A DNA stretch of 64,000 bases from JBCBJX01 sp038522735 (GTDB lineage: Bacteria > Pseudomonadota > Alphaproteobacteria > Caulobacterales > Parvularculaceae). The notes below the pieces were generated by a model, which was not told the DNA's origin, searched no databases, and saw only the letters and a program-made list of their open reading frames with translations. Positions 1 through 8,422 of the stretch are shown in pieces (positions within the stretch are counted from its first letter, which is position 1; each line of letters starts with the position of its first letter). Made by a program: the position numbers and the translations under genes. The DNA lies in assembly GCA_038522735.1 (NCBI GenBank), contig JBCBJX010000002.1:1-64000 (forward strand), read 5' to 3'.

Positions 1-327
1 CTCCTCCACGGCCGCGAGGAAGCCGAAAAGGCGGCGCGAACGGCGGCGGAGACCTTCGCCGGAGCGGGGCGTTCGGACGATCTGCCGACGCTCGTCGTCG
101 ACGAAACCGCGCTCGCCGCCGGCCTCGACCTCCTCCAGGCCGTCGTCGATGCAGGCCTCGCGGCCTCCAAAGGCGAAGGCCGCCGCCACATCAAGGCGAG
201 CGCGTTGAAGGTGAACGATGAGGCGTTGACGGAGGAGCGGCCGCTGACGCCGGACGACCTGATCGACGGCGCGGCGAAGCTCTCCATCGGCAAGAAGAAG
301 CACGCGCTCCTGAAAACCGCCGGCTGA
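1..327 (+). CDS. tyrS: Tyrosyl-tRNA synthetase, C-terminal part (partial)
   Basis: This is the last 108 codons of a gene whose 5' end lies outside the window. The reading frame is open from base 1 and stops at TGA 325-327. The protein shows a linker followed by an S4-type RNA-binding segment (GEGRRHIKASALKVNDEAL), which matches the C-terminal S4 domain that binds tRNA(Tyr) in bacterial TyrRS; the end (LSIGKKKHALLK) is the usual lysine-rich tail. The catalytic Rossmann domain is not in view, so identification rests on the S4 tail alone. A perfect hairpin follows the stop. Confidence 0.8.
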   Translation, partial: LLHGREEAEKAARTAAETFAGAGRSDDLPTLVVDETALAAGLDLLQAVVDAGLAASKGEGRRHIKASALKVNDEALTEERPLTPDDLIDGAAKLSIGKKKHALLKTAG

Positions 328-331
328 GCGA

Positions 332-359
332 GGCTCCTGACAGAACGGTGTCAGGAGCC
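332..359 (+). terminator. Perfect 11-bp hairpin after tyrS
   Basis: GGCTCCTGACA (332-342) and TGTCAGGAGCC (349-359) are exact reverse complements around a 6-nt GAACGG loop. It starts 5 bp after the tyrS stop. No T-run follows, so it may be a weak terminator, an mRNA 3' end stabiliser or a leader element of the next gene. Confidence 0.5.
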
Positions 360-404
360 CTGGCGCATGGTCACTCTCGTCATCAGCCGAAAAGGAGAGA
401 GAGG

Positions 405-782
405 ATGACCTTCAGGCCCAAGGATTTCGCCGTGTGGATGGAGATCCCCGTGCGTGATCTTGAAAAATCCGTCGCCTTCTACAACGCCGTCTTCGAGATC
501 GACCTGCAGATCGATGCGACCGGCCCGAACCCCATGGCGACCTTCGTCCCGGCGGACCCGAAGACCGGCGTCGCCGGCCATCTTTACCCGGGCGAGCCGG
601 CGAAAGCGGGAACCGGGCCGACCGTCCACCTCGCCGCGCCGGGCGGCCTCGAAGCCGCCATGGCGCGCGTGACGGAGAGCGGCGGCGAGGTCGTCTCGGA
701 CATCATCTCGATCCCGGCCGGCAAGTTCGTCTACTGTCTCGACCCGGACGGCAATTCGATCGGCCTCTTCAACTACGGATAA
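405..782 (+). CDS. VOC-family (glyoxalase/dioxygenase fold) protein
   Basis: A 125-residue protein with the vicinal-oxygen-chelate pattern: an N-terminal WMEIPVRDLEKSVAFYNAVF segment, where the first beta strand leads into the FY helix, and a C-terminal FVYCLDPDGNSIGLF segment typical of the end of a VOC module. One module is present, so it should dimerise. The substrate is unknown. The start at ATG 405 is chosen because AAAGGAGAGAGAGG lies just upstream; an upstream in-frame start at 348 would fall inside the hairpin. The WYL regulator begins 12 bp after the stop on the same strand, which suggests co-transcription and possibly regulation of this small enzyme by its neighbour. Confidence 0.85.
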   Translation: MTFRPKDFAVWMEIPVRDLEKSVAFYNAVFEIDLQIDATGPNPMATFVPADPKTGVAGHLYPGEPAKAGTGPTVHLAAPGGLEAAMARVTESGGEVVSDIISIPAGKFVYCLDPDGNSIGLFNYG

Positions 783-793
783 GGACGAGCCCC

Positions 794-1522
794 TTGCGAC
801 GCGCCGACCGCCTCTTCCAGATCATCCAGCATCTGCGCGGCGGTCGGCTGACGACGGCCGCCCAGCTCGCCGAGCGGCTGGAAGTCTCGGAACGGACGAT
901 CTATCGCGACATCGCCGATCTGCAGTCCTGCGGCGCGCCGATCGACGGCGAGGCGGGCGTCGGATACCTGATGCGCGAGGGCTTCGACCTCCCGCCCCTC
1001 ATGTTCAGCCGCGACGAGGTCGTCGCCCTCGTCGCCGGCGCGCGGCTCGTCAGAGCCTGGGGCGGCGCGACGATGGCCGCGGCCGCGGAAGAGGCGCTCG
1101 TCAAGATCGGCGCCGTCCTTCCGGAGCTGGAGCGCCGCCGGGCGGACGCGGTTGAGATCCACGCCTTCGGCCTCGGCATGACGTCGGAGATCCGCGAGCG
1201 GATCGACCGGATCGAGCGCGCGGTCGAAGACCGCCGCCGCCTCCGCCTCGATTACGCCGATGTCGAGGGCGCGCGGAGCGACCGGGTCGTCCGCCCCCTC
1301 GGGCTCTTCTTCTGGGGCAAGGTGTGGACGCTGGTCGCCTGGTGCGAGCTGCGCGAGGATTTCCGGATGTTCCGCCTCGACCGCATCCGGATGCTGACGG
1401 AGACGCCGGAAACCTTCCGCATCGAGACCGGGCGCAGTCTCGCCGATTTCTATCAGGCGATGGCGGAGGAGGAGCGGCGGCGCGGCTGCGACGCAGAAGG
1501 AGCGCCCCGCCCCACGACCTAG
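794..1522 (+). CDS. YafY-type transcriptional regulator (HTH_11 + WYL)
   Basis: A 242-residue regulator. Residues about 4-57 form a winged HTH (AERLEVSERTIYRDIADLQ is the recognition region), followed by a linker and a WYL domain around residues 150-205 (LRLDYADVEG ... VVRPLGLFFWGKVWTLVAWCE). WYL domains bind nucleic acid or small ligands, and this family usually acts as a cytoplasmic repressor or activator. The start is TTG at 794, 11 bp past the VOC gene stop; no in-frame ATG lies nearer. It ends convergently with the AsmA-like gene, overlapping it by 4 bp. The regulated genes are not shown by the sequence; the adjacent VOC gene is the natural guess. Confidence 0.85.
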   Translation: MRRADRLFQIIQHLRGGRLTTAAQLAERLEVSERTIYRDIADLQSCGAPIDGEAGVGYLMREGFDLPPLMFSRDEVVALVAGARLVRAWGGATMAAAAEEALVKIGAVLPELERRRADAVEIHAFGLGMTSEIRERIDRIERAVEDRRRLRLDYADVEGARSDRVVRPLGLFFWGKVWTLVAWCELREDFRMFRLDRIRMLTETPETFRIETGRSLADFYQAMAEEERRRGCDAEGAPRPTT

Positions 1523-4500
1523 GGCGTCGGCTCGAAAATGCGGCGGAGGACGCCCGGGGTCGCGGCGGAGAGCGGGTTCACGGTGACGATCTGCTGGCCG
1601 AGGGTTCCGTCAATCGCGAACTGCACGGACACGAGCCCTTCGCCTTTGCGGTTGACGAACAGTCCGCCCACGCCCGGAATTTTGCCGAGGAAGGAGTTGA
1701 CGCCGTAGAGCGGCGTCACCGACCCCATGAGATCGACGCTGTCGCCGAGGAAATCGACCTCGCCGCGGGTGGTTATTCCGATCGCCGGGCCCTGCGCCGC
1801 GCCGTCATAGATCGTGAATTTGCCCGCATGGATCTTGAACCGGCCCGTCGCGCTGCGGACCGCGATGCCGCCGCCGACGAGGAGCTGGTCGAGGGCGGCG
1901 AGGGACCCGGCTGAAAAGATCCGCGCGAGGATCGGCGCATCGACGACGGCGGTGTTTCGGATGACGGCGTCGCCCTCGATGACCGGCGGCCCCGGCCACG
2001 CGTCGTAAAGCACCGCGTCGACATCGATGACGCCGCCTTTCATGGAGGGCGCCTCGAAGACGCCCGCGAGGAAGGCGCCGGAATCGCTCGACCAGGCGGT
2101 GAGCTGCTGCACCCCTTGCGGGTTCGGCGTCGTCAGGGTGCCCATCAGCGGCTCGCCGTTCTCGAAGTTGCCTTTGACGTGGGCGGAATAAAGGATCTCG
2201 CCGTCATGGATCATCTCCACCTCGGCGTTCTTCGCTTTGACGCCGAGGCGGAGGACGACCGTCTCAGCCTTCGCCTTCAGGTCGAAGCCCGCGCCGAGGG
2301 TCTGCTCTTCCTCCTGCGGATTGTCCATGAGGAAAGCGATCACCGGGCCGATCGACACGCGCTCGCCGTCGAAGACCGCGTCGAGACGCCCCGTCTTCGC
2401 GTTGCGGCCGACGGTCAGCGATCCGTCGATAATGTCGCCGACGCGGATCACCGGCGCATGGCCGCCGAGGACGGCGAGTTTTTCATCGAGGCTCGCCGTC
2501 GCCTCGACCAGCACGTCGTCGGCCTCCACACGCGCCTTCGAAATCTCGATATTGTTCTTGCCGAAGACGATGTCGATCGACCCGCTCGCCGGCCGCCCCG
2601 CGGGCTTTCGCCAGAAGTACCCGGGTATGAAAAAGCGCGAATCGGAGAAATCCGCGTCCACGTGGAGGTCCGTCAGCACGCCGTCATAGCCGCGCCCGAC
2701 GGACGCAAAACGGACGGGGCCGTCAAGGACGAAGCGCGTTGCAAGACCGAAGAGGTCGGCGACCGCCGGGTCGACCTCCCCCGTGACGCTGATGGTCGTC
2801 GGCGCGTTTTTTTCTTCAAACGCCTGCTCGAAGACCATATCGACGGGCGCGCCGAGAAGTTCGGCGGTCCCTGTCAGGGTCATGCCGTCAATGTCGGCTT
2901 CGAGATCGGCGTCCACGTCCGTTACCGGAGCGCCCTGCCAGACGTCCTGCAGCGATCCGTCGATCACGCGGCCGGTGAGCGTGTACGTCATGTCTTCCTG
3001 CGTCGCGTCGGGAAGGAGCGGTTGGCGGAACTCGACGATCCCGTCGAAGCGCCCGCCGAAATCGGTCGGGTCGATCTCGGCCTCGGTCATCAGCCGGAGG
3101 CCTTCTGAATCGAGGATCTTCAGCCCCTTGACGATGTCGCCCACCGCGCGGGCCCGGTAGATCCCCTGCCCCCCGACGGGGCGCAGGCGCGTCAGGCGTA
3201 GAACCCCGTCGCTGAGCGCGACGCCCGCGATCTCGCCGCGCTTCGCGGTGATGCGCAGGGCGTTGCCGGACAAGACGCCGGCGCCGTCGACGCCGGTGAT
3301 GAGAGGCAGCCCCTCGCCGGGCGACGCGACGCCGTCCGCGATGTCGAAAGAAAGACGCACGGAGTCATCCGGCATCGGAAGATCAGGATCGAACACGCCC
3401 GCTGCGAGGTCGACTTTGACGCCCACATTGCGCGCGACGCCGCCTTTTATGGAGTCCTTGAACCAGTCGCGCCCCTTGGTGTCGCCGAGGGTCGGCCAGA
3501 GGGCGAGCACGTCGTCCGGTCCGAACTCGCCTTCCAGCTTCAGATCGGCCGCGAGGCCCATCGCGCCCGGTTCGTCCGCATCCCGATCGAAATCGAAAGC
3601 GAGCGTTCCCCTCGCGCGGCCGCCTCGCAGGCCCGCATCGAAGGTGTCGAAGCGCAGGACGCCCGGATCGACGTCGTAGACGCCGACAAGCTCCGCATCG
3701 CTGATCGAGAGGGGTTCCACGAAGCGCCCGAGGGTGTCGACCGTGAGGACGTCGATGTCGAGATCGAACCCGACGCGTTCCGGCAGGGCCCGATCCGCGC
3801 GCGCGTCGATGATCACGTCGCCGATGAGGCGCACCTGGTTCGCCCCTGCGCTCACCTCCAGCGTCTCGACGGCCAGGCCGCCGGAGGGCGCGTCGAAGGA
3901 CGCGGCGAACACGCCCCGGTCGACCGCGATCGGACGATCGATGAAGAACGCCCGCCCGGCGCCCAGCGTCGCCCGCACGGCCCCGCCGTCGACACGGCCG
4001 TCGGCGCCGACCGTCGCGTCGACGGCTAGGGAGACCGGCGCGTCGAGGACCCGCTCCGCCGCCTCCCCGAAGAGAAGCGCAAGGGTGTTGGAGGAGGAGA
4101 CGTTTTCGAGCTGGAACGCCAGGCGCGTCTCGCCGGTGTCGGCGCGGGTGTCGCTTCTCCCTGAAAACGGAGACCGTCCGCCATTGGAGAGGATCTCACC
4201 CGACCATTCCGCGCGGACATCCTCGCCATTGCGAAAGACGGTCGCATCGACGCTCGGCGCGCTGACGATCCGCCCCGAGCGCCGGTCTTCAAAGACGAGC
4301 CGCGCATCCTCGATGCGCACGCGCTCCAGACTGCTCGCGCGCAGAAGGAAGATAAGGCGGTTGTCCCCGCCCGTTCCCCTCATGGCGCGGGCGGACATGG
4401 CGAACCCCGTATCCGCTCCGAGGGTGATGCGGCCCGTCTCGTCGCGGACAATCCGCACTTCCGAGCCGTAGATGGCGACGACGACCGGGTCGGGTTTGCG

Positions 4501-4869
4501 CGCCAGCAGATCGCGCACCGACAGCCGGATCGCCGCCCGTTCCGCGCGCACCGCCGCGTCGCCCGACGCGTCGTCGATGCTCAGCCCTTCGATGAGGATT
4601 TCCGCGCCGTCCCGGCCGCGGCCAGATTGCAGCGACAGTCCGTCGAGCTCGACATGAAACCCCTCTGGCAGGCGCCGCTCGATCGTCCTCGCAACGTGAT
4701 CGCTGAGGGCGTCGAAGTGGAGCGGCGCATGGGAGATCCGCCAGCCCGCGAGCAGAACGAGCGCGATGGCCAGGGCGGCGGCGCCCGCAAGCGCCTCCAC
4801 CCCGAGCCAGCACCAGCGCAGACAAATCTGCGCGGCGCCCCGGTTTTCCGGTCGCTCGTTCTCCGTCAT
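1519..4869 (-). CDS. AsmA-like / DUF3971 (YhdP-type) giant envelope protein
   Basis: A 1116-residue protein. A cytoplasmic N-terminus is followed by one membrane anchor (about residues 17-39, WLGVEALAGAAALAIALVLLAGW), then a very long beta-rich periplasmic part. The C-terminal 250 residues (FKIHAGKFTIYDGAAQGPAIG ... LYGVNSFLGKIPGVGGLF) match the AsmA_2 C-terminal region of YhdP/TamB-like proteins, which are believed to bridge inner and outer membrane and move phospholipid. ATG 4869 is used rather than an upstream in-frame start because the membrane anchor then sits near the N-terminus. It is divergent from bcp across 168 bp, an arrangement seen in related genomes. Function is inferred from the family. 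Confidence 0.85.
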   Translation of the reverse strand: MTENERPENRGAAQICLRWCWLGVEALAGAAALAIALVLLAGWRISHAPLHFDALSDHVARTIERRLPEGFHVELDGLSLQSGRGRDGAEILIEGLSIDDASGDAAVRAERAAIRLSVRDLLARKPDPVVVAIYGSEVRIVRDETGRITLGADTGFAMSARAMRGTGGDNRLIFLLRASSLERVRIEDARLVFEDRRSGRIVSAPSVDATVFRNGEDVRAEWSGEILSNGGRSPFSGRSDTRADTGETRLAFQLENVSSSNTLALLFGEAAERVLDAPVSLAVDATVGADGRVDGGAVRATLGAGRAFFIDRPIAVDRGVFAASFDAPSGGLAVETLEVSAGANQVRLIGDVIIDARADRALPERVGFDLDIDVLTVDTLGRFVEPLSISDAELVGVYDVDPGVLRFDTFDAGLRGGRARGTLAFDFDRDADEPGAMGLAADLKLEGEFGPDDVLALWPTLGDTKGRDWFKDSIKGGVARNVGVKVDLAAGVFDPDLPMPDDSVRLSFDIADGVASPGEGLPLITGVDGAGVLSGNALRITAKRGEIAGVALSDGVLRLTRLRPVGGQGIYRARAVGDIVKGLKILDSEGLRLMTEAEIDPTDFGGRFDGIVEFRQPLLPDATQEDMTYTLTGRVIDGSLQDVWQGAPVTDVDADLEADIDGMTLTGTAELLGAPVDMVFEQAFEEKNAPTTISVTGEVDPAVADLFGLATRFVLDGPVRFASVGRGYDGVLTDLHVDADFSDSRFFIPGYFWRKPAGRPASGSIDIVFGKNNIEISKARVEADDVLVEATASLDEKLAVLGGHAPVIRVGDIIDGSLTVGRNAKTGRLDAVFDGERVSIGPVIAFLMDNPQEEEQTLGAGFDLKAKAETVVLRLGVKAKNAEVEMIHDGEILYSAHVKGNFENGEPLMGTLTTPNPQGVQQLTAWSSDSGAFLAGVFEAPSMKGGVIDVDAVLYDAWPGPPVIEGDAVIRNTAVVDAPILARIFSAGSLAALDQLLVGGGIAVRSATGRFKIHAGKFTIYDGAAQGPAIGITTRGEVDFLGDSVDLMGSVTPLYGVNSFLGKIPGVGGLFVNRKGEGLVSVQFAIDGTLGQQIVTVNPLSAATPGVLRRIFEPTP

Positions 4870-5037
4870 CACGTCACCCCAGCGCCCGGCCCGCCGCGCG
4901 GGTTCGCCCTGTGGCCGGCCGGTTCGGAAGAGTATATCCCACCCGTTCGTAACTTGCGCGCCTCGCGGACCGAACGCGACCGTTCGCACCCGCCCGCGCT
5001 CAATTGTCCGTCCGTTGATCCCAAGGAGACCCGCATC

Positions 5038-5511
5038 ATGAGCGACGCCGTTCCCGCGCTTGGCGAGCCCGCGCCCGATTTCACCTTTGAAACCGACGGC
5101 GGCGGATCGATTTCGCTATCGGATCTAAAAGGCAAAAAAGTGGTCCTCTATTTCTACCCGAAGGACGACACGCCCGGCTGCACGAAAGAGGCGATCGGCT
5201 TCTCGGAAAAGCTCGCCGCCTTCGAAGCCGCCGGCGCCGTCGTTATCGGGGTCTCCAAGGACACCATCGCCAAACACGATAGGTTCAAGGAAAAGCACGA
5301 TCTGAAGGTCATGCTCGGCTCCGACCCCGAAGGCGAGATCATCGAAGCCTACGGCTCCTGGGTTGAGAAAAGCATGTACGGCAAGACATATATGGGCATC
5401 GACCGCTCCACCTTCCTGATCGACGAAAAGGGCGTCCTGCGCGAGGCGTGGCGCAAGGTCCGCGTGCCGGGCCATGTCGACAAGGTCCTCGCCGCCGTCG
5501 AGGCCCTTTGA
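5038..5511 (+). CDS. bcp: Peroxiredoxin of the Bcp/PrxQ family, single-cysteine form
   Basis: A 157-residue cytoplasmic thiol peroxidase that reduces hydroperoxides. The peroxidatic motif is DDTPGCTKEA with Cys48. PrxQ proteins of the two-cysteine kind carry a resolving Cys five residues later (CTxxxC); here that position is Ile, and no other cysteine occurs in the protein, so it must work as a 1-Cys enzyme with an external thiol. AAGGAGAC precedes ATG 5038. The stop codon overlaps the TTG start of the DUF455 gene, indicating translational coupling. Confidence 0.93.
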   Translation: MSDAVPALGEPAPDFTFETDGGGSISLSDLKGKKVVLYFYPKDDTPGCTKEAIGFSEKLAAFEAAGAVVIGVSKDTIAKHDRFKEKHDLKVMLGSDPEGEIIEAYGSWVEKSMYGKTYMGIDRSTFLIDEKGVLREAWRKVRVPGHVDKVLAAVEAL

Positions 5512-6326
5512 ACGAGAGGACGTCGGAAGGCGTTCGGACCCGCGCGCTGCGGGCGCTCGCAACGCCGGACCCCGGGGGCAAAGCCTTGGCGGCGCGCCGC
5601 CTCGCCGACGACTGGCGGGCGGGCCAGTTGCGGCTCGAGGCGACCGCGCCGCCGCCGCCCGACCGCCCCGCGCGGCCGCCGCGACCGTCTCTCGCGCCGC
5701 CCGCCGACATGCCGCGACGCCGGCTTGGGGGCGCAGCCGGCCGACGCGCCCTCCTGCACGCGGTCGCCCATATCGAATTCAACGCAATCGACCTCGCCCT
5801 CGACCTCGTTGCGCGCTTTGCAGCCCGGTTGCCGGAAACGCTTGACCGGACGCAGTTCGTCACCGACTGGCTCGGCGTCGCCGACGACGAGGCGCGCCAT
5901 TTCGCCATGGTGTGCGGACGGCTGTCGGAGATCGGCTGCGCCTACGGCGACCTGCCGGCCCATAACGGTCTCTGGGACGCCGCTTACAGAACCCGCCGCG
6001 ACGTCGCCGAGCGCCTCGCGATCGCGCCGATGGTCCTGGAGGCGCGCGGCCTCGACGTAACGCCCGGCATGATCGCCAGGCTGGAAACAGCAGGCGACGA
6101 CGAGAGCGCGGACGTTTTGAAGGTGATCCTCTCCGAGGAGGTCGGCCATGTCGCCGCCGGCGTGCGCTGGTTCAAGGCCGTGTGCGCCGCCCGCGGGGTC
6201 GAGGCGGGACCCTATTTCCGTCACCTTGTCGGGACACGCTTCGCGGGTAGTCTGAAACCGCCGTTCAACGAGACCGCACGGGCCGAAGCCGGCTTCGAGG
6301 CGGCGTTTTATCGTGATGCAGCCTAG
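5508..6326 (+). CDS. DUF455 family ferritin-like protein
   Basis: A protein of about 272 residues with the metal-ligand pattern of the ferritin-like/MiaE-related DUF455 family: AHIEFNAIDLALD, DDEARHFAMV and SEEVGHVAAGVRW provide Glu and His ligands on three helices of a diiron bundle. The substrate is unknown; a tRNA hydroxylase-like role is only an analogy with MiaE. The start chosen is TTG 5508, sharing TTGA with the bcp stop and preceded by GAGG. An upstream in-frame ATG at 5448 would lie deep inside bcp and is unlikely. The coupling to bcp suggests a shared oxidative-stress setting. Confidence 0.8.
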   Translation: MNERTSEGVRTRALRALATPDPGGKALAARRLADDWRAGQLRLEATAPPPPDRPARPPRPSLAPPADMPRRRLGGAAGRRALLHAVAHIEFNAIDLALDLVARFAARLPETLDRTQFVTDWLGVADDEARHFAMVCGRLSEIGCAYGDLPAHNGLWDAAYRTRRDVAERLAIAPMVLEARGLDVTPGMIARLETAGDDESADVLKVILSEEVGHVAAGVRWFKAVCAARGVEAGPYFRHLVGTRFAGSLKPPFNETARAEAGFEAAFYRDAA

Positions 6327-6464
6327 CGTCGAGGATTGCGCGGCCGATCGTCACCAATCCTTTAAAATTCACGATTAGGACAGGCGGAACATTGAAAATA
6401 ACTGAGAGATCGAGTGCTATGCGTCGCAGGGCGGGGAAGCTCACAGGTGGCGTAGAGGCGGCGA

Positions 6465-7790
6465 ATGGCCCGTAAATCGGCGAACATCAGGCGCGTGATC
6501 GGCCGGCTCTTCCGGGAGCGGCAGATTTATCACCGCAGCGACGGCGTCGTGCATTTTATCTCGATGTCGTCGCGCACCCAGATCGCGCTCGCGGCGGTGT
6601 TGCTGGCGGCGCTCTCCTGGGTCGCCTACGCGTCCGTCAACGTCATCTTCAAAGAGCAGATCATCGTCGCCAAGGAGCAGGATTACCGCGTCCTGCAGAC
6701 GACCCTGAATGCGCGCCTGTTCGACAAGGACCGCGCCTATGACGAGATCCTCGCGCTGAACGATCTGCAGCAGGAAAATTTCGAAGACGCGATGCGCGAG
6801 CTGAACGGCCGCCATCAGGCGCTCGAAGCCGTCATCGCCCAGAAGAGCCGCATCGATGAGAGCCTGCGCGCTCTCGCCGAAGGGCTGTCGCTTTCCGGCG
6901 CGCCGGGCGGCCGACGCCTGGGCGCGGCGAACCGGCTGATGATCGACCCGGTCGGCAAGGAGCCGACGCCGCGCATCTCCCGCGACACCCCGCTCCGCCG
7001 CGAAGCGAACGCCATCGGCGGGCGAGACGTCATGCGCTTTGCGTCCCTGCGCGAAATGCACAGCCAGGCGGCCCTTCTGCGCGTCCAGCAGATGGACCTC
7101 CTCACCCGCATCGAAGAAGAAAGCGGCCGGCGCATTGAGCACATTCGCGGCGTCCTCGATTTTACCGGCGTTCCTGCGGACGTTCTGGTGAAACGCACCA
7201 AGATCGACGCTCCGCGCCTTGCGCAAGGCGGCCCGTTCGTCGCCCTCGCCGACGCCGAGCAGCTGGCGGCCGACGATCGGCTCGAGGACGACGGCGTCGA
7301 GGAGTTCTTCAAGCAGTCCTATCGCGTCGCGACGGTGCTCGATCGCCTCAACCAGTACGAAGAGGTGATGAATTCGGTGCCGCTCGGCTCGCCGCTCAAC
7401 GTTCGGCACCGGCTGTCGGACGATTTCGGCCCTCGCACGGACCCCATCAACGGCCGGCGCGCCTTCCACGAAGGTCTTGATTTCGCTGCCCCTTGGGGCT
7501 CGCCGGTTAACGCTCCGGCGGCCGGCCGCGTCGTCTACGCCGCGGTGCGCTCGACCTACGGCAAGACCGTCGAGATCGATCACGGAAACGGATTTCGCAC
7601 CCGTTTCGCTCACCTTAGCAAAATATCAGTACGACGCGGCGATACAGTCACAGTGAACCAGAAAGTCGGCGCGCTGGGCTCGACAGGCCGCTCCACCGGT
7701 CCGCACCTCCACTACGAGGTGTACTACAAAGGCGTTCCGCGCGACCCGCACGAATTCGTAAAGGCAGGCCGGTATGTTTTCGAAAGCTAA
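6465..7790 (+). CDS. M23-family peptidoglycan endopeptidase with TM anchor and coiled coil
   Basis: A 441-residue protein. A basic cytoplasmic N-terminus is followed by one TM helix (about residues 38-61), a charged helical region likely to form a coiled coil (about 65-140 and 190-215), and a C-terminal LytM/M23 domain. The zinc ligands are complete: His335-xxx-Asp339 in HEGLD and His414-Leu-His416 in GPHLHYE. It should therefore be an active endopeptidase cutting peptide cross-links in the periplasm. Its last 17 bases overlap the bactofilin gene. M23-bactofilin pairs occur across Proteobacteria, where the bactofilin scaffold positions the hydrolase, so a cell-shape role is likely. Confidence 0.92.
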   Translation: MARKSANIRRVIGRLFRERQIYHRSDGVVHFISMSSRTQIALAAVLLAALSWVAYASVNVIFKEQIIVAKEQDYRVLQTTLNARLFDKDRAYDEILALNDLQQENFEDAMRELNGRHQALEAVIAQKSRIDESLRALAEGLSLSGAPGGRRLGAANRLMIDPVGKEPTPRISRDTPLRREANAIGGRDVMRFASLREMHSQAALLRVQQMDLLTRIEEESGRRIEHIRGVLDFTGVPADVLVKRTKIDAPRLAQGGPFVALADAEQLAADDRLEDDGVEEFFKQSYRVATVLDRLNQYEEVMNSVPLGSPLNVRHRLSDDFGPRTDPINGRRAFHEGLDFAAPWGSPVNAPAAGRVVYAAVRSTYGKTVEIDHGNGFRTRFAHLSKISVRRGDTVTVNQKVGALGSTGRSTGPHLHYEVYYKGVPRDPHEFVKAGRYVFES

Positions 7791-8418
7791 GAAGGGCGGC
7801 GAGGCTCGCGACATCGCCGGCGTCTCGTTCGATCCGGCCGGCAAAGAGGGAGCTTCGGCGTCCATGTCCAATTCGAAAAAACCCGCCCAGCCGCCCCGCG
7901 CCGGCGTCCCGTCCATTATTTCGGGCGACGTCCAGCTGACCGGCACCGTGAAGTCGAACGGCGAGGTTCAGCTCGACGGCGATCTCGATGGCGACATCCA
8001 CGCCGGCACGCTCATCATCGGCGAAAAAGCAGTCGTCCGCGGCGAGGTGATCTGCGAGCAGGTGACGATCCGCGGCCGCGTCGAAGGCGGCGTCCGCGCC
8101 CGCACGGTCGTTCTCGCCAACACCGCCTACATCCAGGGCGATATTCTGCATTCATCGCTTTCGGTCGAGACGGGCGCTTTCTTCGAAGGCCGCGCGCGCC
8201 ATTCCGACGACCCGCTCTCCGACGCCGCCGCCGCGGAGTTCCGCGCCGATCGCCCGCAACCGCTGCGCCGCCCGTCAGAAGCGTCGTCCTCCGACGACGG
8301 CGAGACCAAAACCGACGCGAGCATCGCGACCCTCCGCCCGAACGACGAACCCGCGAAAAAGACCGCCTCCGGCGGAACCTCCTCCTTCATTGGCCAGGGC
8401 AAAGCGCCGCTGCGATAA
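7774..8418 (+). CDS. Bactofilin (polymer-forming cytoskeletal protein)
   Basis: A 214-residue protein. Disordered N-terminal residues 1-40 lead into a right-handed beta-helix DUF583 core (about 43-150) with regular short repeats such as GEVQLDGDLDGDIHAGTLIIGEKA and GEVICEQVTIRGRVEGGV, followed by a low-complexity charged tail. Bactofilins self-assemble without nucleotide at the inner membrane and organise cell-wall enzymes. ATG 7774 lies inside the 3' end of the M23 peptidase gene in another frame, so the two are translationally coupled. The tail is rich in Ser, Asp and Pro and ends with basic residues. Confidence 0.92.
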   Translation: MFSKAKKGGEARDIAGVSFDPAGKEGASASMSNSKKPAQPPRAGVPSIISGDVQLTGTVKSNGEVQLDGDLDGDIHAGTLIIGEKAVVRGEVICEQVTIRGRVEGGVRARTVVLANTAYIQGDILHSSLSVETGAFFEGRARHSDDPLSDAAAAEFRADRPQPLRRPSEASSSDDGETKTDASIATLRPNDEPAKKTASGGTSSFIGQGKAPLR

Positions 8419-8422
8419 CTCT

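Noticed and set aside
2116..3108. Long plus-strand open frame opposite the AsmA-like gene
   Set aside because: Antisense shadow of a GC-rich gene; no domain, repetitive basic/acidic composition and no ribosome site. Similar shadows at 13363-14544, 14595-16106, 19788-21089, 53422-55038 and 58127-59944 were rejected for the same reason.
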